Source: Oligoflexus sp.
GTDB lineage: Bacteria; Bdellovibrionota_B; Oligoflexia; Oligoflexales; Oligoflexaceae
Length of the DNA: 64,000 bases
Reading direction: 5' to 3'
Assembly (NCBI GenBank): GCA_014377445.1
Contig: JACMPP010000016.1
Span: forward strand, 57,065-121,064
Shown: piece after piece, positions 37,835 to 46,592 of the stretch
How the letters are laid out: every line of letters starts with the position of its first letter
How positions within the stretch are numbered: the first letter of the stretch is position 1
Notes under the pieces: generated by a model
Seen by the model: only the letters and a program-made list of their open reading frames with translations
Database searches by the model: none
Told to the model about the DNA's origin: nothing
Position numbers and translations under genes: made by a program

Positions 37835-40405
37835 TCAAGACGTCTCTCCGAAGGGCCCCACTTTCACTGTGACGCGGTTCTGGCCTTCAAGGAGACGCTT
37901 AGCAACCCGCTGAAGATCGCTGACCTGCACCTTATTCAAGCGCGCAGTATAGAGAGAAAAATCATTATATCCCAGGCCATAGAGTTCCATCAGTCCCATG
38001 GTCATCGCCTGACTGTCGGCTCTTTGCATGTCACCTTCATGGCTGCCGACGAGATAGTTGCGGGCGCGATCTAGCTCGTCTTGAGTAACGCCTTTTTTGC
38101 ACAAGTCACTCCAAAGCTTCTCGATGCCTTCTTCGGCTTCCTGAAGTTTGTGCGGGCTGCAGGCCATGTACGCGCCAAATATGCCGCGATGACACCCTGC
38201 CGACTGCATCGGAGCGACTGTGTAGGCAAGGCTTTGCTCGTCGCGGAGCTTCAGGAACATCTGCCCGCCGCTGCCGCCCAAGACGTTGGTCAAAAGGTCG
38301 AGAGCATAACGATCTTCATCGTGCCAGTTGAGGCCCAGCGTTCCCATGACGAGATGGACTTGCTCGCGGTCTTTGTTGATTTGGAAGCTACCGGTTGCAA
38401 GCTTCTCGGGCATCGCAACAACGAGATCTTTAGCTTTGGGAACCGTACGATTCATAGGTTTGAAGAGAATTTCGAGCTTCTTCATCAAATCTTCAAAGGG
38501 AATGCGGCCGACGCCGCTGATGATCCAGTGCGAATCATCGCGCCAGGTCTTGAAGATTTTCAAAAGACTTTCCGGTGTCCAGGCGCGAACGATCTCTTCC
38601 TTGCCCCAAACAGGGTGCTGATAGGGATGACCTTCATACATCGCTTGTTGGAAACATCTCATAGCCAGAGAAGACGGTGAGTCTTGCTCCATATGAATAT
38701 CATCGAAGATTTCAAGCTTGGTGCTTTCTAGCTGGTCGTTGTTGAAAACCGGTTTCATCAAACAGTCTGCCCAGACGGGAAGCAGGACATCGGTCTGCTC
38801 CGTCAAACACTGCAGCTTCATTCCGCAGCTATCGCGACCCGAAAAGCCAGCGAGCACAGCGCCTCGGCCTTCGACAGCGTTGAGCATCTCGTCGTAATCA
38901 AGGTCTTCCGTCGCCGTTCCCAGAAGGTCGGCGATCATATGAAAGACACCTGTCTCCCCTTCTTTCTCCACACGGAGCCCGCCGGACGCGACGGCCATGA
39001 TGTTGAGGAGATCGCTGCGATCCTGTTGCCTGTAGATCACGGTGATCTGCGGCGTGAGCTGTTCGTGGTAAATCCCATCCTGGTCTGGCTTGCGCGACCT
39101 TTGTTGGATCGAATGCTTCGGCTCTTTAAAGCCATCGAGAAAGGCTTTCTTAACGTCGTCGCCGGTAAGCTTCAGCGTTTTGGGCAAAATGCAGGCGATC
39201 ACGGCTTGATCGGGCTCAAGCCATCGACTCAAGGCGGCGTTGATATCGTAAGGGGTCAGGCGATTCATCTTCGCTTCCATTACGTAATCAAACAAAAGCT
39301 CATGAGGGGTCTGCAGCGCATTACCGATCGAACGGGCCTGCCCTGAAACCGTCTCTTCACTGTAGATACGATCCGCTTTCGCATTGGCACGCGCGCGATC
39401 GAGTTCCTCTTGGGTGACAGGCTCCGTGTATTTGATGCGGGCCAGTTCTTCGCCTAAGGCTTTGATACATTCAAGATAAGTCTCGTCCCTTGGCATTGCG
39501 CTCAGCTCGATGACGCCACCGAACTTAGGCGAAAACATCGAACATCCCACAACGCTAGTAAGCTGCTTCTCGTCACGAATTTTGCGGTGGAGCCGGGCTG
39601 ACTCGCCGCTTCCCAGCGCGAAAGCCGCAATATCAAGTGCAATCATGTCTTCGTTCATCAAAGCCGGTGCCGGGAAAGAAATCTCGATACGGGCCTGTTC
39701 GAAGTCACCTTCGACCACATGGACGGACAGCGCTTTGGGAGCTTTGACCTGAAGATTGTGATCCGGATAGCGGGTGAGGTTCGGCTCCACACCAAAATGT
39801 GTTTCCACTTGTTTCATGAGCTGGGCAGGTTTTACATCGCCCACACCGATCAGTTTCATGTTTACCGGTTGATACCATTTCTTATGGAAACGCTTTACAT
39901 CGTCGCGGGTAAACGCGTGGATGTTCTTCTCATAGCCGATGATCGGTTGAGCGGCGGGCGTACCGGCATAAATCGTCTCAAAGATCTTTCGACCCAGGGC
40001 GTGGCTTGGACTGTCCTCGCCCCGCTTCATTTCTTCAAGAATGACTTCCTTCTCGCGCGCGAGCTCGTCGGCATCGAAGGTGCTGTGAAAGATAGCTTCC
40101 GCCAGCAGTTCAACGGCTTCGGCCGCATGCATGGAGGGCAGCGTCAAATAAAAGACCGTGTGGTCGAAGCTTGTGTAGGCGTTCATTTCCCCGCCTAGAA
40201 ACTCGACTCTTCGCGAAAGTTCTCCGACGGCAAACTTTCTCGTGCCCTTGAACAGCATGTGTTCGAGGCAATGACTCATGCCCTCCTCGCCAGAGACTTC
40301 GTGGATGGAACCCACATTGATCCAGCATTGAAGCGCAAACATCTTAGAGAAGCTGCTCTCCTGAATACAAACATCGAGGCCATTATCTAAGTGCTTTCTC
40401 AGCAT
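37835..40405 (-). CDS. M16-family zinc metallopeptidase, tandem-domain form
   Basis: An 856-residue protein with two M16 units in one chain. The first half holds the inverted zinc motif HCLEHMLFKGT (HxxEH, near residue 45) and the downstream ligand Glu in EVILEEMKRGED (near 122). The second half (from about 430) resembles the inactive partner domain seen in M16B/M16C proteins. No clear signal peptide, so the protein may be cytoplasmic despite its place after an outer-membrane-type gene. M16 peptidases degrade peptides inside a clamshell cavity. It lies 9 bp downstream of the exported protein gene, in an operon with yajC. Confidence 0.92.
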   Translation of the reverse strand: MLRKHLDNGLDVCIQESSFSKMFALQCWINVGSIHEVSGEEGMSHCLEHMLFKGTRKFAVGELSRRVEFLGGEMNAYTSFDHTVFYLTLPSMHAAEAVELLAEAIFHSTFDADELAREKEVILEEMKRGEDSPSHALGRKIFETIYAGTPAAQPIIGYEKNIHAFTRDDVKRFHKKWYQPVNMKLIGVGDVKPAQLMKQVETHFGVEPNLTRYPDHNLQVKAPKALSVHVVEGDFEQARIEISFPAPALMNEDMIALDIAAFALGSGESARLHRKIRDEKQLTSVVGCSMFSPKFGGVIELSAMPRDETYLECIKALGEELARIKYTEPVTQEELDRARANAKADRIYSEETVSGQARSIGNALQTPHELLFDYVMEAKMNRLTPYDINAALSRWLEPDQAVIACILPKTLKLTGDDVKKAFLDGFKEPKHSIQQRSRKPDQDGIYHEQLTPQITVIYRQQDRSDLLNIMAVASGGLRVEKEGETGVFHMIADLLGTATEDLDYDEMLNAVEGRGAVLAGFSGRDSCGMKLQCLTEQTDVLLPVWADCLMKPVFNNDQLESTKLEIFDDIHMEQDSPSSLAMRCFQQAMYEGHPYQHPVWGKEEIVRAWTPESLLKIFKTWRDDSHWIISGVGRIPFEDLMKKLEILFKPMNRTVPKAKDLVVAMPEKLATGSFQINKDREQVHLVMGTLGLNWHDEDRYALDLLTNVLGGSGGQMFLKLRDEQSLAYTVAPMQSAGCHRGIFGAYMACSPHKLQEAEEGIEKLWSDLCKKGVTQDELDRARNYLVGSHEGDMQRADSQAMTMGLMELYGLGYNDFSLYTARLNKVQVSDLQRVAKRLLEGQNRVTVKVGPFGETS

Positions 40406-40414
40406 TAAGCCCTC

Positions 40415-41392
40415 TTACATTTTCATAGTGATGGAAAGTGACAATGAATTTTGCAAATCTTTAGCATCAGGATAAATTCGACTCACCGCATAGGCGAGAG
40501 AAAAGTTTTTTTGATAGATCCCCAAACCACCGCTGGTAACCTGGCTTTTCTCGCCACCAACGTTTTTACCCGCTGCAAAGAAGAGCCGTAAAACGTCCAT
40601 GGTCGAGATCTGGCCTCCAATGATCGCCATCTTTTCATGGGGCAATTCACTGGGCGTCACCGAAGGATCAACAATCGCAAGTGTCCCCTGCGCGGTTAAA
40701 GGCAGGCCTTCAAGATATGCGCTCCGTTCCCGATCTCGATAGTCTGCATGGAAGGCCAGCGATCCGCTTTGATCCTCCCAGGCAAGGCCCACGCGGACGG
40801 TGCGCGGGGAAACGTTTTTAAGTCGACCGTTATTGAGGTTTTCGACGGAGGCCCCAAAACGAATGGAGTTAGCTAGCTGTATCGCGATGCCGGTGCCCAG
40901 GGTGAAGCCCTTGACGGTCTTGGCCACGGGCTCGGTGGGATCATCGGCTTCCACATAGTGCCCGGCAAGGCCGATCGAAAGCAGGTCGGATGGAATAGCG
41001 AAGGCCAGGCTTCCCCGGCGGCGGACCGGACTGTCGATCTTCCGACTGTCACGCGCCGTCAGAGCATCGGAAAAACCCGTGTATTCGAAGGCGGCTGTCC
41101 ACTTGGAAGTCACGCCGTCGATAGCGGACGCGCGATAGAAGGGACGCCCCTCAATCGGCCAGACATAGGTGCCGGCAACATCGTAGTTTTTATGACGATA
41201 GAGCATCGCGGGATTGATGTGGATTGAGGACTGATCGGAAATGAGCGCAGCTCCACCGCCTGCTTGCGCAGAGCCTTGGCCGCCGGTGGCTGTGATTTCG
41301 TCGGGAAGACTGCTTTTTTCAGCAGAAAATGCAGGAAATGCAAGAGTCATGGCAGCACACCAAGACCCCAGGGCGATGCAGCGACTGCGCAT
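40415..41392 (-). CDS. Outer-membrane beta-barrel-like exported protein
   Basis: A 325-residue protein with a signal peptide (cleavage after AFS/A near residue 23). The mature start GQGSAQAGGGAALISDQSSIHINPA-like (about 38-62) is the small-residue, Asn-Pro motif found at the N-terminus of FadL/PorV-type outer-membrane barrels. The rest has alternating amphipathic beta strands with Gly and aromatic residues, ending LSLSITMKM. A 12-14 strand barrel is an inference. Family assignment is by feel only. It sits between yajC and an M16 peptidase in one operon on the minus strand. Confidence 0.72.
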   Translation of the reverse strand: MRSRCIALGSWCAAMTLAFPAFSAEKSSLPDEITATGGQGSAQAGGGAALISDQSSIHINPAMLYRHKNYDVAGTYVWPIEGRPFYRASAIDGVTSKWTAAFEYTGFSDALTARDSRKIDSPVRRRGSLAFAIPSDLLSIGLAGHYVEADDPTEPVAKTVKGFTLGTGIAIQLANSIRFGASVENLNNGRLKNVSPRTVRVGLAWEDQSGSLAFHADYRDRERSAYLEGLPLTAQGTLAIVDPSVTPSELPHEKMAIIGGQISTMDVLRLFFAAGKNVGGEKSQVTSGGLGIYQKNFSLAYAVSRIYPDAKDLQNSLSLSITMKM

Positions 41393-41420
41393 GACTTACC
41401 TTTCGCGACGGTGCGCGGCC

Positions 41421-41753
41421 TTACTTGGCTTCAGGCTTGGCTTTCGGCGCACCAGTTATGTGATTTTTCTGTATTTTAAGGAGCGTGTTTGCACCCGCTT
41501 CCAAAGTTACGAATTGTTCCGCAATCGATTTGATGCGGCCGATGATTCCACCGGATGTCACGACTTCATCACCCACTTTGAGGCCATCGATCAATGACAA
41601 CTGATCCTTGGCTTTCTTCTGCTGAGGACGAATAACAAAGAAATACATAATAACCAGAAGTGCCGCAGGCATAACAAGTATTTCAAAGAAGCTGGGCTGA
41701 GCCGGCTTACCCGCTGCTTGAGCGTATGCAACATCTGTAAAAAGCTGAATCAT
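41421..41753 (-). CDS. yajC: Sec translocase auxiliary subunit YajC
   Basis: A 110-residue membrane protein of the SecDF-YajC complex. One hydrophobic helix (about 23-42) is followed by FFVIRPQQKKAKDQ, the family hallmark, and the cytoplasmic domain GLKVGDEVVTSGGIIGRI. Length matches YajC. secD/secF are not nearby; instead the gene lies between an ICMT-like methyltransferase (15 bp upstream) and the exported barrel protein. Confidence 0.94.
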   Translation of the reverse strand: MIQLFTDVAYAQAAGKPAQPSFFEILVMPAALLVIMYFFVIRPQQKKAKDQLSLIDGLKVGDEVVTSGGIIGRIKSIAEQFVTLEAGANTLLKIQKNHITGAPKAKPEAK

Positions 41754-41768
41754 AGTCGTACCCCATAC

Positions 41769-42368
41769 TCATAACTTAGACGCCCCGACTGTACTCGAGA
41801 CATCTAGCAAATGCAACGGGGCAGGGGATAGCTCATGGAGTTGGCGGGATTCCACTTTCATGATGCGACTCACTAAAACCATCATTCTAAGCCAAAGCAG
41901 CAAGCCTAAGGGATTCACTCCAAAAAAGAGTATGAAACCGAGACCCTCAATACCTCTCGCCAAGTATTCTGGATGCTTAAGAAAGCGATAGGGACCATTT
42001 GAGGCCCTTGGCATGTCGGCTATGTAAATGCAGCGCTTGCTCCATAGGCGCCCGAGCGAACGCATCGACCAGGTTCTCAGAACAAAGCCTATCAAAATGA
42101 AAGTAATTCCCGGTAAGGTAGCTTTGAACGGCACCCAAATATGCGGAAGTAGAATTGCCGAAACGTAGGCCAGGAATGGAAAACACACGACCATTCGGTA
42201 AAGCTTTTTCATCAACGACGGAATAAGTTCCTCACCATCGACCGTGGTGAGGTAGGCGTAATTGTAGTTATGAACGCGACGCTCTCCGAGGTGGACAAGA
42301 GCGGTGGCCAAAAGCACCAATATGGCCGGAGATTCTGCCCGGATCAAATCCGCAGTTATTCCCAACAA
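41769..42368 (-). CDS. Isoprenylcysteine carboxyl methyltransferase-like membrane protein
   Basis: A 199-residue membrane protein of the ICMT/PEMT fold. Helices are at about 10-28, 58-80, 85-102 and 142-165. The cofactor-binding motif is seen as NGPYRFLKHPEYLARGI (near 123-139), equivalent to the family's GxYxxxRHPxY. These bacterial proteins methylate small lipids or unknown acceptors with SAM; the substrate is unknown. First gene of the minus-strand run with yajC. Confidence 0.78.
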   Translation of the reverse strand: MLGITADLIRAESPAILVLLATALVHLGERRVHNYNYAYLTTVDGEELIPSLMKKLYRMVVCFPFLAYVSAILLPHIWVPFKATLPGITFILIGFVLRTWSMRSLGRLWSKRCIYIADMPRASNGPYRFLKHPEYLARGIEGLGFILFFGVNPLGLLLWLRMMVLVSRIMKVESRQLHELSPAPLHLLDVSSTVGASKL

Positions 42369-42388
42369 CGCTAACTCCTAGTGTCCTA

Positions 42389-42415
42389 TTGACTCTTTAA
42401 GCATCGTAGCATAAT
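42389..42415 (+). promoter_or_regulatory. Promoter candidate for the UvrD-type helicase gene
   Basis: TTGACT (42389-42394), 15-bp spacer and CATAAT (42410-42415), about 70 bp upstream of the start. The spacer is short by 2 bp, so the call is tentative. Confidence 0.38.
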
Positions 42416-42486
42416 CGAAAACGGAATTCTAAGGTCCTTGGTGGCTAGTCCTATTTGCCAGTGACATTTTGAACAGGATGATACCT

Positions 42487-44568
42487 ATGGTGAACCTCTC
42501 TCAACTCAACGCTGAACAGTATGATGCCGTCACCCAAATCAACGGCCCCGTGATGATCATCGCCGGAGCGGGCACGGGAAAAACCCGGGTTATCACCTAC
42601 CGAATGACTCACATGCTCGACAACGGCATCGAGGGCTCACGGATTGTCGCCCTCACCTTCACCAACAAAGCGGCGAAGGAAATGAAGGAGCGGCTGCATG
42701 AGCTCGCGGGCAAGAAATCCAAAGGCATCTTCATCGGAACCTTTCACAGCTACTGCCTGCGGATTCTTCGGGAGTTTCCGGATCTCATCGGTCTCGATCA
42801 GCGTTTTTCGCTAGCGGGAACCTCCGATCAGGTCGACCTCATACGCAAAGCTCTCGAGGAAAAAGGCTGGGCCGGGCTCTATCGTCCCGAAGATCTCCTG
42901 ACCAGGATAAGTTCGGCAAAAAATGCCCTGCTGCTGCCGCACGAAATCGATGACAACTTCGCCGATAAGGATCCAGCGGTCCTCGCCGTTGTTTATGACC
43001 TTTATGAACGACAGCTAAAGCTCAATCGGGTGATCGACTTTGACGACTGCATCTTCAAAGCCGCCCTACTCCTCAAGAATAATCCCGATGTCCGAGAGAA
43101 GCTTCAGCAGCGCTGGACGCATTTCCTCGTCGATGAATTTCAGGACACTAACTTTGCTCAGCTCTTTGTCCTTGAGTACCTCGCCTCCACGCACAAGAAT
43201 ATCTGCGTCGTCGGAGATGACGATCAGTCGATCTATAGCTGGCGCGGTGCGATGGTCGAGACTCTTGACCGCTTTGAGCATACGTTTACCGGCACGCGCC
43301 TGATAAAGCTTGAACAGAACTATCGTTGCTCCAACGTCATTCTCAATGCTGCTAATAAAGTGATTCGGAACAACACGGGCCGTAAAAACAAGACTCTTTG
43401 GAGTGCCTCGAAAAACGAGGACCCCATTATTCTTGCTTCGCACGTCGATGATGTTGCGGAAGCCAAGTGGATCGCACTTCGCATCTTTGGACTGCTTGGA
43501 CAGGGTAAGAGACCAAAGGACGTAGGCATTCTTTACCGAGCCAACGCTCAGGCGCGCGCGATTGAACTCGCTCTGCGCGAAAACAATATTCAATACAAGG
43601 TCTACGGGGGCTCGAGTTTCTTCGAGCGAAAGGAAGTCAAAGACTTCCTTTGCTACTTCCGACTTTCGGTGAACCCCAATGATCGCCTGGCCTTCTGGCG
43701 CGTGATCAACACGCCCTCGCGCGGCATCGGCCTCAAGACTTTGGAGCGCATTGAAGCGAAAGCCAAAGAGCTTAATCTAAGCCCTTTCGAGGTCCTCCAT
43801 CAGGATCATGTGCAGTTGGATGCCAAGGTAAAAATTGCCGCCAAACATTTCACCGATGTTCTGAAGAACATTCAGAGCGCTCCTTTGAGCGATGGAGCCG
43901 AGCTTGAGGAACGTGGTCGACGCATCATCAAAGAGTTTGGACTCGACGACGAAATTAAGCTCAAAACCTCGCACGAAGGCTCCCGCCGTCGCAAACTCGA
44001 TGCGCTCAAGCGACTGCCGACCTGGATCAAAGAACTTGCCGAGTCACGGATTGAAGAGCGAGGCCAGCTTCAGCTCATCGATCTTCTCGACCAGCTCAGT
44101 CTGGGGGCTGATGGTGCGCCTGAAAAAGACAAAGGCAATGACAACCACGTCTCCCTCATGACCATTCATGGGTCGAAAGGTCTTGAATTTCCAGTTGTTT
44201 TTGTTTGTGGACTCGAAGAGGACCAACTACCACATAAGAATAGTCGCGATTCTGAACTCGGTCTTTCTGAGGAAAGACGCCTCTTCTACGTTGCTCTTAC
44301 GCGTGCCAAAGAAAAGCTGCACCTGACCTATGCCCGTGAACGTTTCTCACAGTTCAAAAAATCGGAACGAAAACCAAGTCGTTTCATAGAGGAATTGCCG
44401 AGCGATGGCCTCGTGTCAGAATTAGACGCCGCGAAGCGGGAGCAGGTTCAGGAGCTGGATAAAAAGCAGGTGAACATGGCCAGATTATCGAACCTCAAAA
44501 GCCAGCTTCGAAGCGGCTTTGAGCGTAAACCTGGAACCACAATTCCCGCCGGTGTGAGCAACGACTGA
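42487..44568 (+). CDS. pcrA: UvrD/PcrA-type superfamily 1 DNA helicase
   Basis: A 693-residue 3'-5' DNA helicase for nucleotide-excision and mismatch repair or replication-conflict removal. SF1A motifs appear in order: Q-motif LNAEQYDAV, Walker A AGAGTGKT (near 30), motif Ia ALTFTNKAAKEM, motif II VDEFQDT (near 221), motif III GDDDQSIYSWRGA, motif IV QNYRCS, motif V IHGSKGLEFPVVF and motif VI VALTRAKEKLHLT. Length is close to Rep/PcrA (about 670-720). The ATG at 42487 is preferred, with AGGA 8 nt upstream; TTG at 42469 is the long alternative. Whether it is a UvrD, Rep or PcrA ortholog cannot be settled by eye. Confidence 0.95.
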   Translation: MVNLSQLNAEQYDAVTQINGPVMIIAGAGTGKTRVITYRMTHMLDNGIEGSRIVALTFTNKAAKEMKERLHELAGKKSKGIFIGTFHSYCLRILREFPDLIGLDQRFSLAGTSDQVDLIRKALEEKGWAGLYRPEDLLTRISSAKNALLLPHEIDDNFADKDPAVLAVVYDLYERQLKLNRVIDFDDCIFKAALLLKNNPDVREKLQQRWTHFLVDEFQDTNFAQLFVLEYLASTHKNICVVGDDDQSIYSWRGAMVETLDRFEHTFTGTRLIKLEQNYRCSNVILNAANKVIRNNTGRKNKTLWSASKNEDPIILASHVDDVAEAKWIALRIFGLLGQGKRPKDVGILYRANAQARAIELALRENNIQYKVYGGSSFFERKEVKDFLCYFRLSVNPNDRLAFWRVINTPSRGIGLKTLERIEAKAKELNLSPFEVLHQDHVQLDAKVKIAAKHFTDVLKNIQSAPLSDGAELEERGRRIIKEFGLDDEIKLKTSHEGSRRRKLDALKRLPTWIKELAESRIEERGQLQLIDLLDQLSLGADGAPEKDKGNDNHVSLMTIHGSKGLEFPVVFVCGLEEDQLPHKNSRDSELGLSEERRLFYVALTRAKEKLHLTYARERFSQFKKSERKPSRFIEELPSDGLVSELDAAKREQVQELDKKQVNMARLSNLKSQLRSGFERKPGTTIPAGVSND

Positions 44569-44594
44569 AATTGACGAGGTTCTCTGTGTGAGGC

Positions 44595-45473
44595 TTAGTC
44601 GAGGTCGATGATCCCTTGATCTTTAACAAACGCCCTGAGGCGACTTATCACTTTTGCCTCAAGTTGCCGCGCGCGTTCGCGCGTGATCTTATAGCGATCA
44701 CCGATCTCCTGCAGAGTCAAAGGATTTTCGCTCATAATCCGATCTTCGAAGATTTCTATGTCGCGCCCTTTGAGGGTCTGGCGAAACTCTTCGATATGAT
44801 CAGCAAAATGCTGGCGAATTTCTTCTACCGCAAAGGTATCTTCAGCACTGTCCTGGGGAACGGAAAGCTGAGCCCCGCGGGTCTCACCATCTTCGTCACC
44901 CACGGGAGCATCCAGCGAGTAATCGGGCGCTCCCAGGCGCATCTGCATATCAATGACATCTTTTTCGCGAACGTTAAGACTCTCCGCTAACATCTTGGTA
45001 TCGACGTGATCATACTCAGCCAGGAGACGATCGATTTCTTTGCGCAGATTGAAAAAGAGTTTACGCTGCGCAGCAGTCGTCCCAATCTTCACCTGACTCT
45101 TATTATCCATAATGTATTTAAGTATATATGCCCTTATCCACCAAGCCGCGTAACTCGAGAGTTTCACACCCTTATAGGGGTTAAACTTCTTCACGGCCTG
45201 CATAAGTCCGTAGTTACCCTCCTGGATGAGATCGAGCAGATTCGTTTGTGCCTGTCGAAAATCATTGGCTATTTTGACAACAAGCCTTAGATTCGAGGTT
45301 ACAAGACGGTGTGCGGCTGCTATATCTCCCTCTTCAAATTGCTTTTGCGCATTGTCGAGTTCTTCTTCGGGAGAAAGAAGAGGATATCTGGCAATTTCTT
45401 TGAGATAGAGTTGCAGAGGTGTGAGCTTAGCAACGGACTGTTCAGCCCGAAGCGTTGGCAGATTCTTAGACAT
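44595..45473 (-). CDS. rpoH: RNA polymerase sigma-32 (heat-shock) factor
   Basis: A 292-residue sigma-70 family factor directing RNA polymerase to heat-shock promoters. Region 2 has NLLDLIQEGNYGLMQAVKKF (near 78-97) and YAAWWIRAYILKYI (near 108). The RpoH box QRKLFFNLRKE (near 136) distinguishes sigma-32 from the housekeeping factor. Region 4 has TLQEIGDRYKITRERARQLE (near 254). The start ATG at 45473 is 42 bp from the divergent lipid-kinase gene, so their promoters share this short interval. It converges with the helicase gene, 26 bp apart. Confidence 0.95.
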   Translation of the reverse strand: MSKNLPTLRAEQSVAKLTPLQLYLKEIARYPLLSPEEELDNAQKQFEEGDIAAAHRLVTSNLRLVVKIANDFRQAQTNLLDLIQEGNYGLMQAVKKFNPYKGVKLSSYAAWWIRAYILKYIMDNKSQVKIGTTAAQRKLFFNLRKEIDRLLAEYDHVDTKMLAESLNVREKDVIDMQMRLGAPDYSLDAPVGDEDGETRGAQLSVPQDSAEDTFAVEEIRQHFADHIEEFRQTLKGRDIEIFEDRIMSENPLTLQEIGDRYKITRERARQLEAKVISRLRAFVKDQGIIDLD

Positions 45474-45515
45474 TAGAGAACCCCCTGCATGAACCTGACA
45501 AATAGGAACTCAAAT

Positions 45516-46448
45516 ATGCCAGGAATCGGGATCATAGCAAATCCCCACTCTAAGTTAAACAAACGTTCGCCCCAGACCCTAAGCCTTATGGCGGAAGCGA
45601 TTGGCCAAAACGGCATCTTCACGATTACGCGCGACCTCGACCACCTGGACGAGACGCTAAAGAGCTATAAAGCGCAAGAAATTTCTATTCTAGGCATCAA
45701 TGGCGGTGACGGTTCGATCTCTCAAATCATCACCCGAATGGTCGCCATATACGGTTCTAAACCCCTGCCCCTGCTTGCAGTTCTAAGAGGTGGGACGATG
45801 AATCTCGTCGCCTCCCAACTCTCCATCACCGATGGACCGGTCGAGAATATAAAGAAGCTCGTGGCTTTGGTCGAGAGCAAAAAGACCCTTCCGACGCAAC
45901 GACTGTCCACCCTTAAGATCAACGACATCTATGGGTTCCTCTATGCCGATCAATCATCGACGGCTGTTCTTGAGGAATTTTATCGTAAGAAGTCGGGCCA
46001 TTTGGGTGCCGCCTGGCTTGCCACACGCATGACCACAAGCTTTCTCCTGCGAAGCGAGCTGATCAAAACCGTGGTGAAAGCCCATGCCCTCAGCGCAAAA
46101 TTCAAACCCAATGGCTCTCTCGACCGCATGGTCCTCGGTTGTTTCGCGGGAACGATCACCAAGTTTCCCATGGGATTTCCGTTTCTCCCGCTCGCAAGGC
46201 GCTACCCCAACCACTTTCAGGTGACCGCTGTAACCTGTCGGGCGGATGCTCTGCTCTGGAACTTTCCATTGATTCTCATGCAGCAGCGCGAAGGCCGGGC
46301 GATTGGCAAAGAGAGCTTTTGCGTTCGTGAAGCTCAGCTCCAGTATGACGACGAAACCCATTTCACAGTCGACGGCGAGATCTACAAGGCGCCCTCCGGG
46401 GGCATTCTTATCGAAACGGGACCCTCACTTCGATTTCTATCCATCTAA
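45516..46448 (+). CDS. Diacylglycerol kinase catalytic-domain protein (lipid kinase)
   Basis: A 310-residue DAGK-family protein that phosphorylates diacylglycerol, undecaprenol or a sphingoid/lipid alcohol. It has the N-terminal IIANPHSKLNK (near 5), GGDGSISQI (near 62) and LRGGTMNLVA (near 93), which are the ATP-binding motifs of the fold. The second half is a beta-rich domain. The ATG at 45516 is chosen (AGGA 8 nt upstream); the ATG at 45489 lacks a site. The lipid substrate is unknown. It is divergent from rpoH and followed by the amgK promoter region. Confidence 0.85.
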   Translation: MPGIGIIANPHSKLNKRSPQTLSLMAEAIGQNGIFTITRDLDHLDETLKSYKAQEISILGINGGDGSISQIITRMVAIYGSKPLPLLAVLRGGTMNLVASQLSITDGPVENIKKLVALVESKKTLPTQRLSTLKINDIYGFLYADQSSTAVLEEFYRKKSGHLGAAWLATRMTTSFLLRSELIKTVVKAHALSAKFKPNGSLDRMVLGCFAGTITKFPMGFPFLPLARRYPNHFQVTAVTCRADALLWNFPLILMQQREGRAIGKESFCVREAQLQYDDETHFTVDGEIYKAPSGGILIETGPSLRFLSI

Positions 46449-46452
46449 CGGA

Positions 46453-46481
46453 TTTTCCTAGTCGGCAAAATTTGCCATAAT
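46453..46481 (+). promoter_or_regulatory. Promoter with palindrome upstream of amgK
   Basis: CATAAT (46476-46481) is a good -10 box, with a poor -35 TTTTCC (46453-46458) at 17 bp. The perfect palindrome GGCAAA-A-TTTGCC (46464-46476) fills the spacer and suggests repressor binding. Confidence 0.42.
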
Positions 46482-46541
46482 AGACAATACCGAAGCAACC
46501 GAGCCGACTCGTCAAGCCAAGATTTATCTTTGCTTAGGCAG

Positions 46542-46569
46542 GTTGCTCACCCATTCGGGCGTCAGCAAC
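46542..46569 (+). other. Leader hairpin upstream of amgK
   Basis: GTTGCT (46542-46547) pairs with AGCAAC (46564-46569); inside, CCC (46550-46552) pairs with GGG (46557-46559) around ATTC. It lies in the roughly 105-nt leader and ends 24 nt before the start codon. Role unknown. Confidence 0.35.
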
Positions 46570-46592
46570 AGTGCGACCCACACGGATAATTT

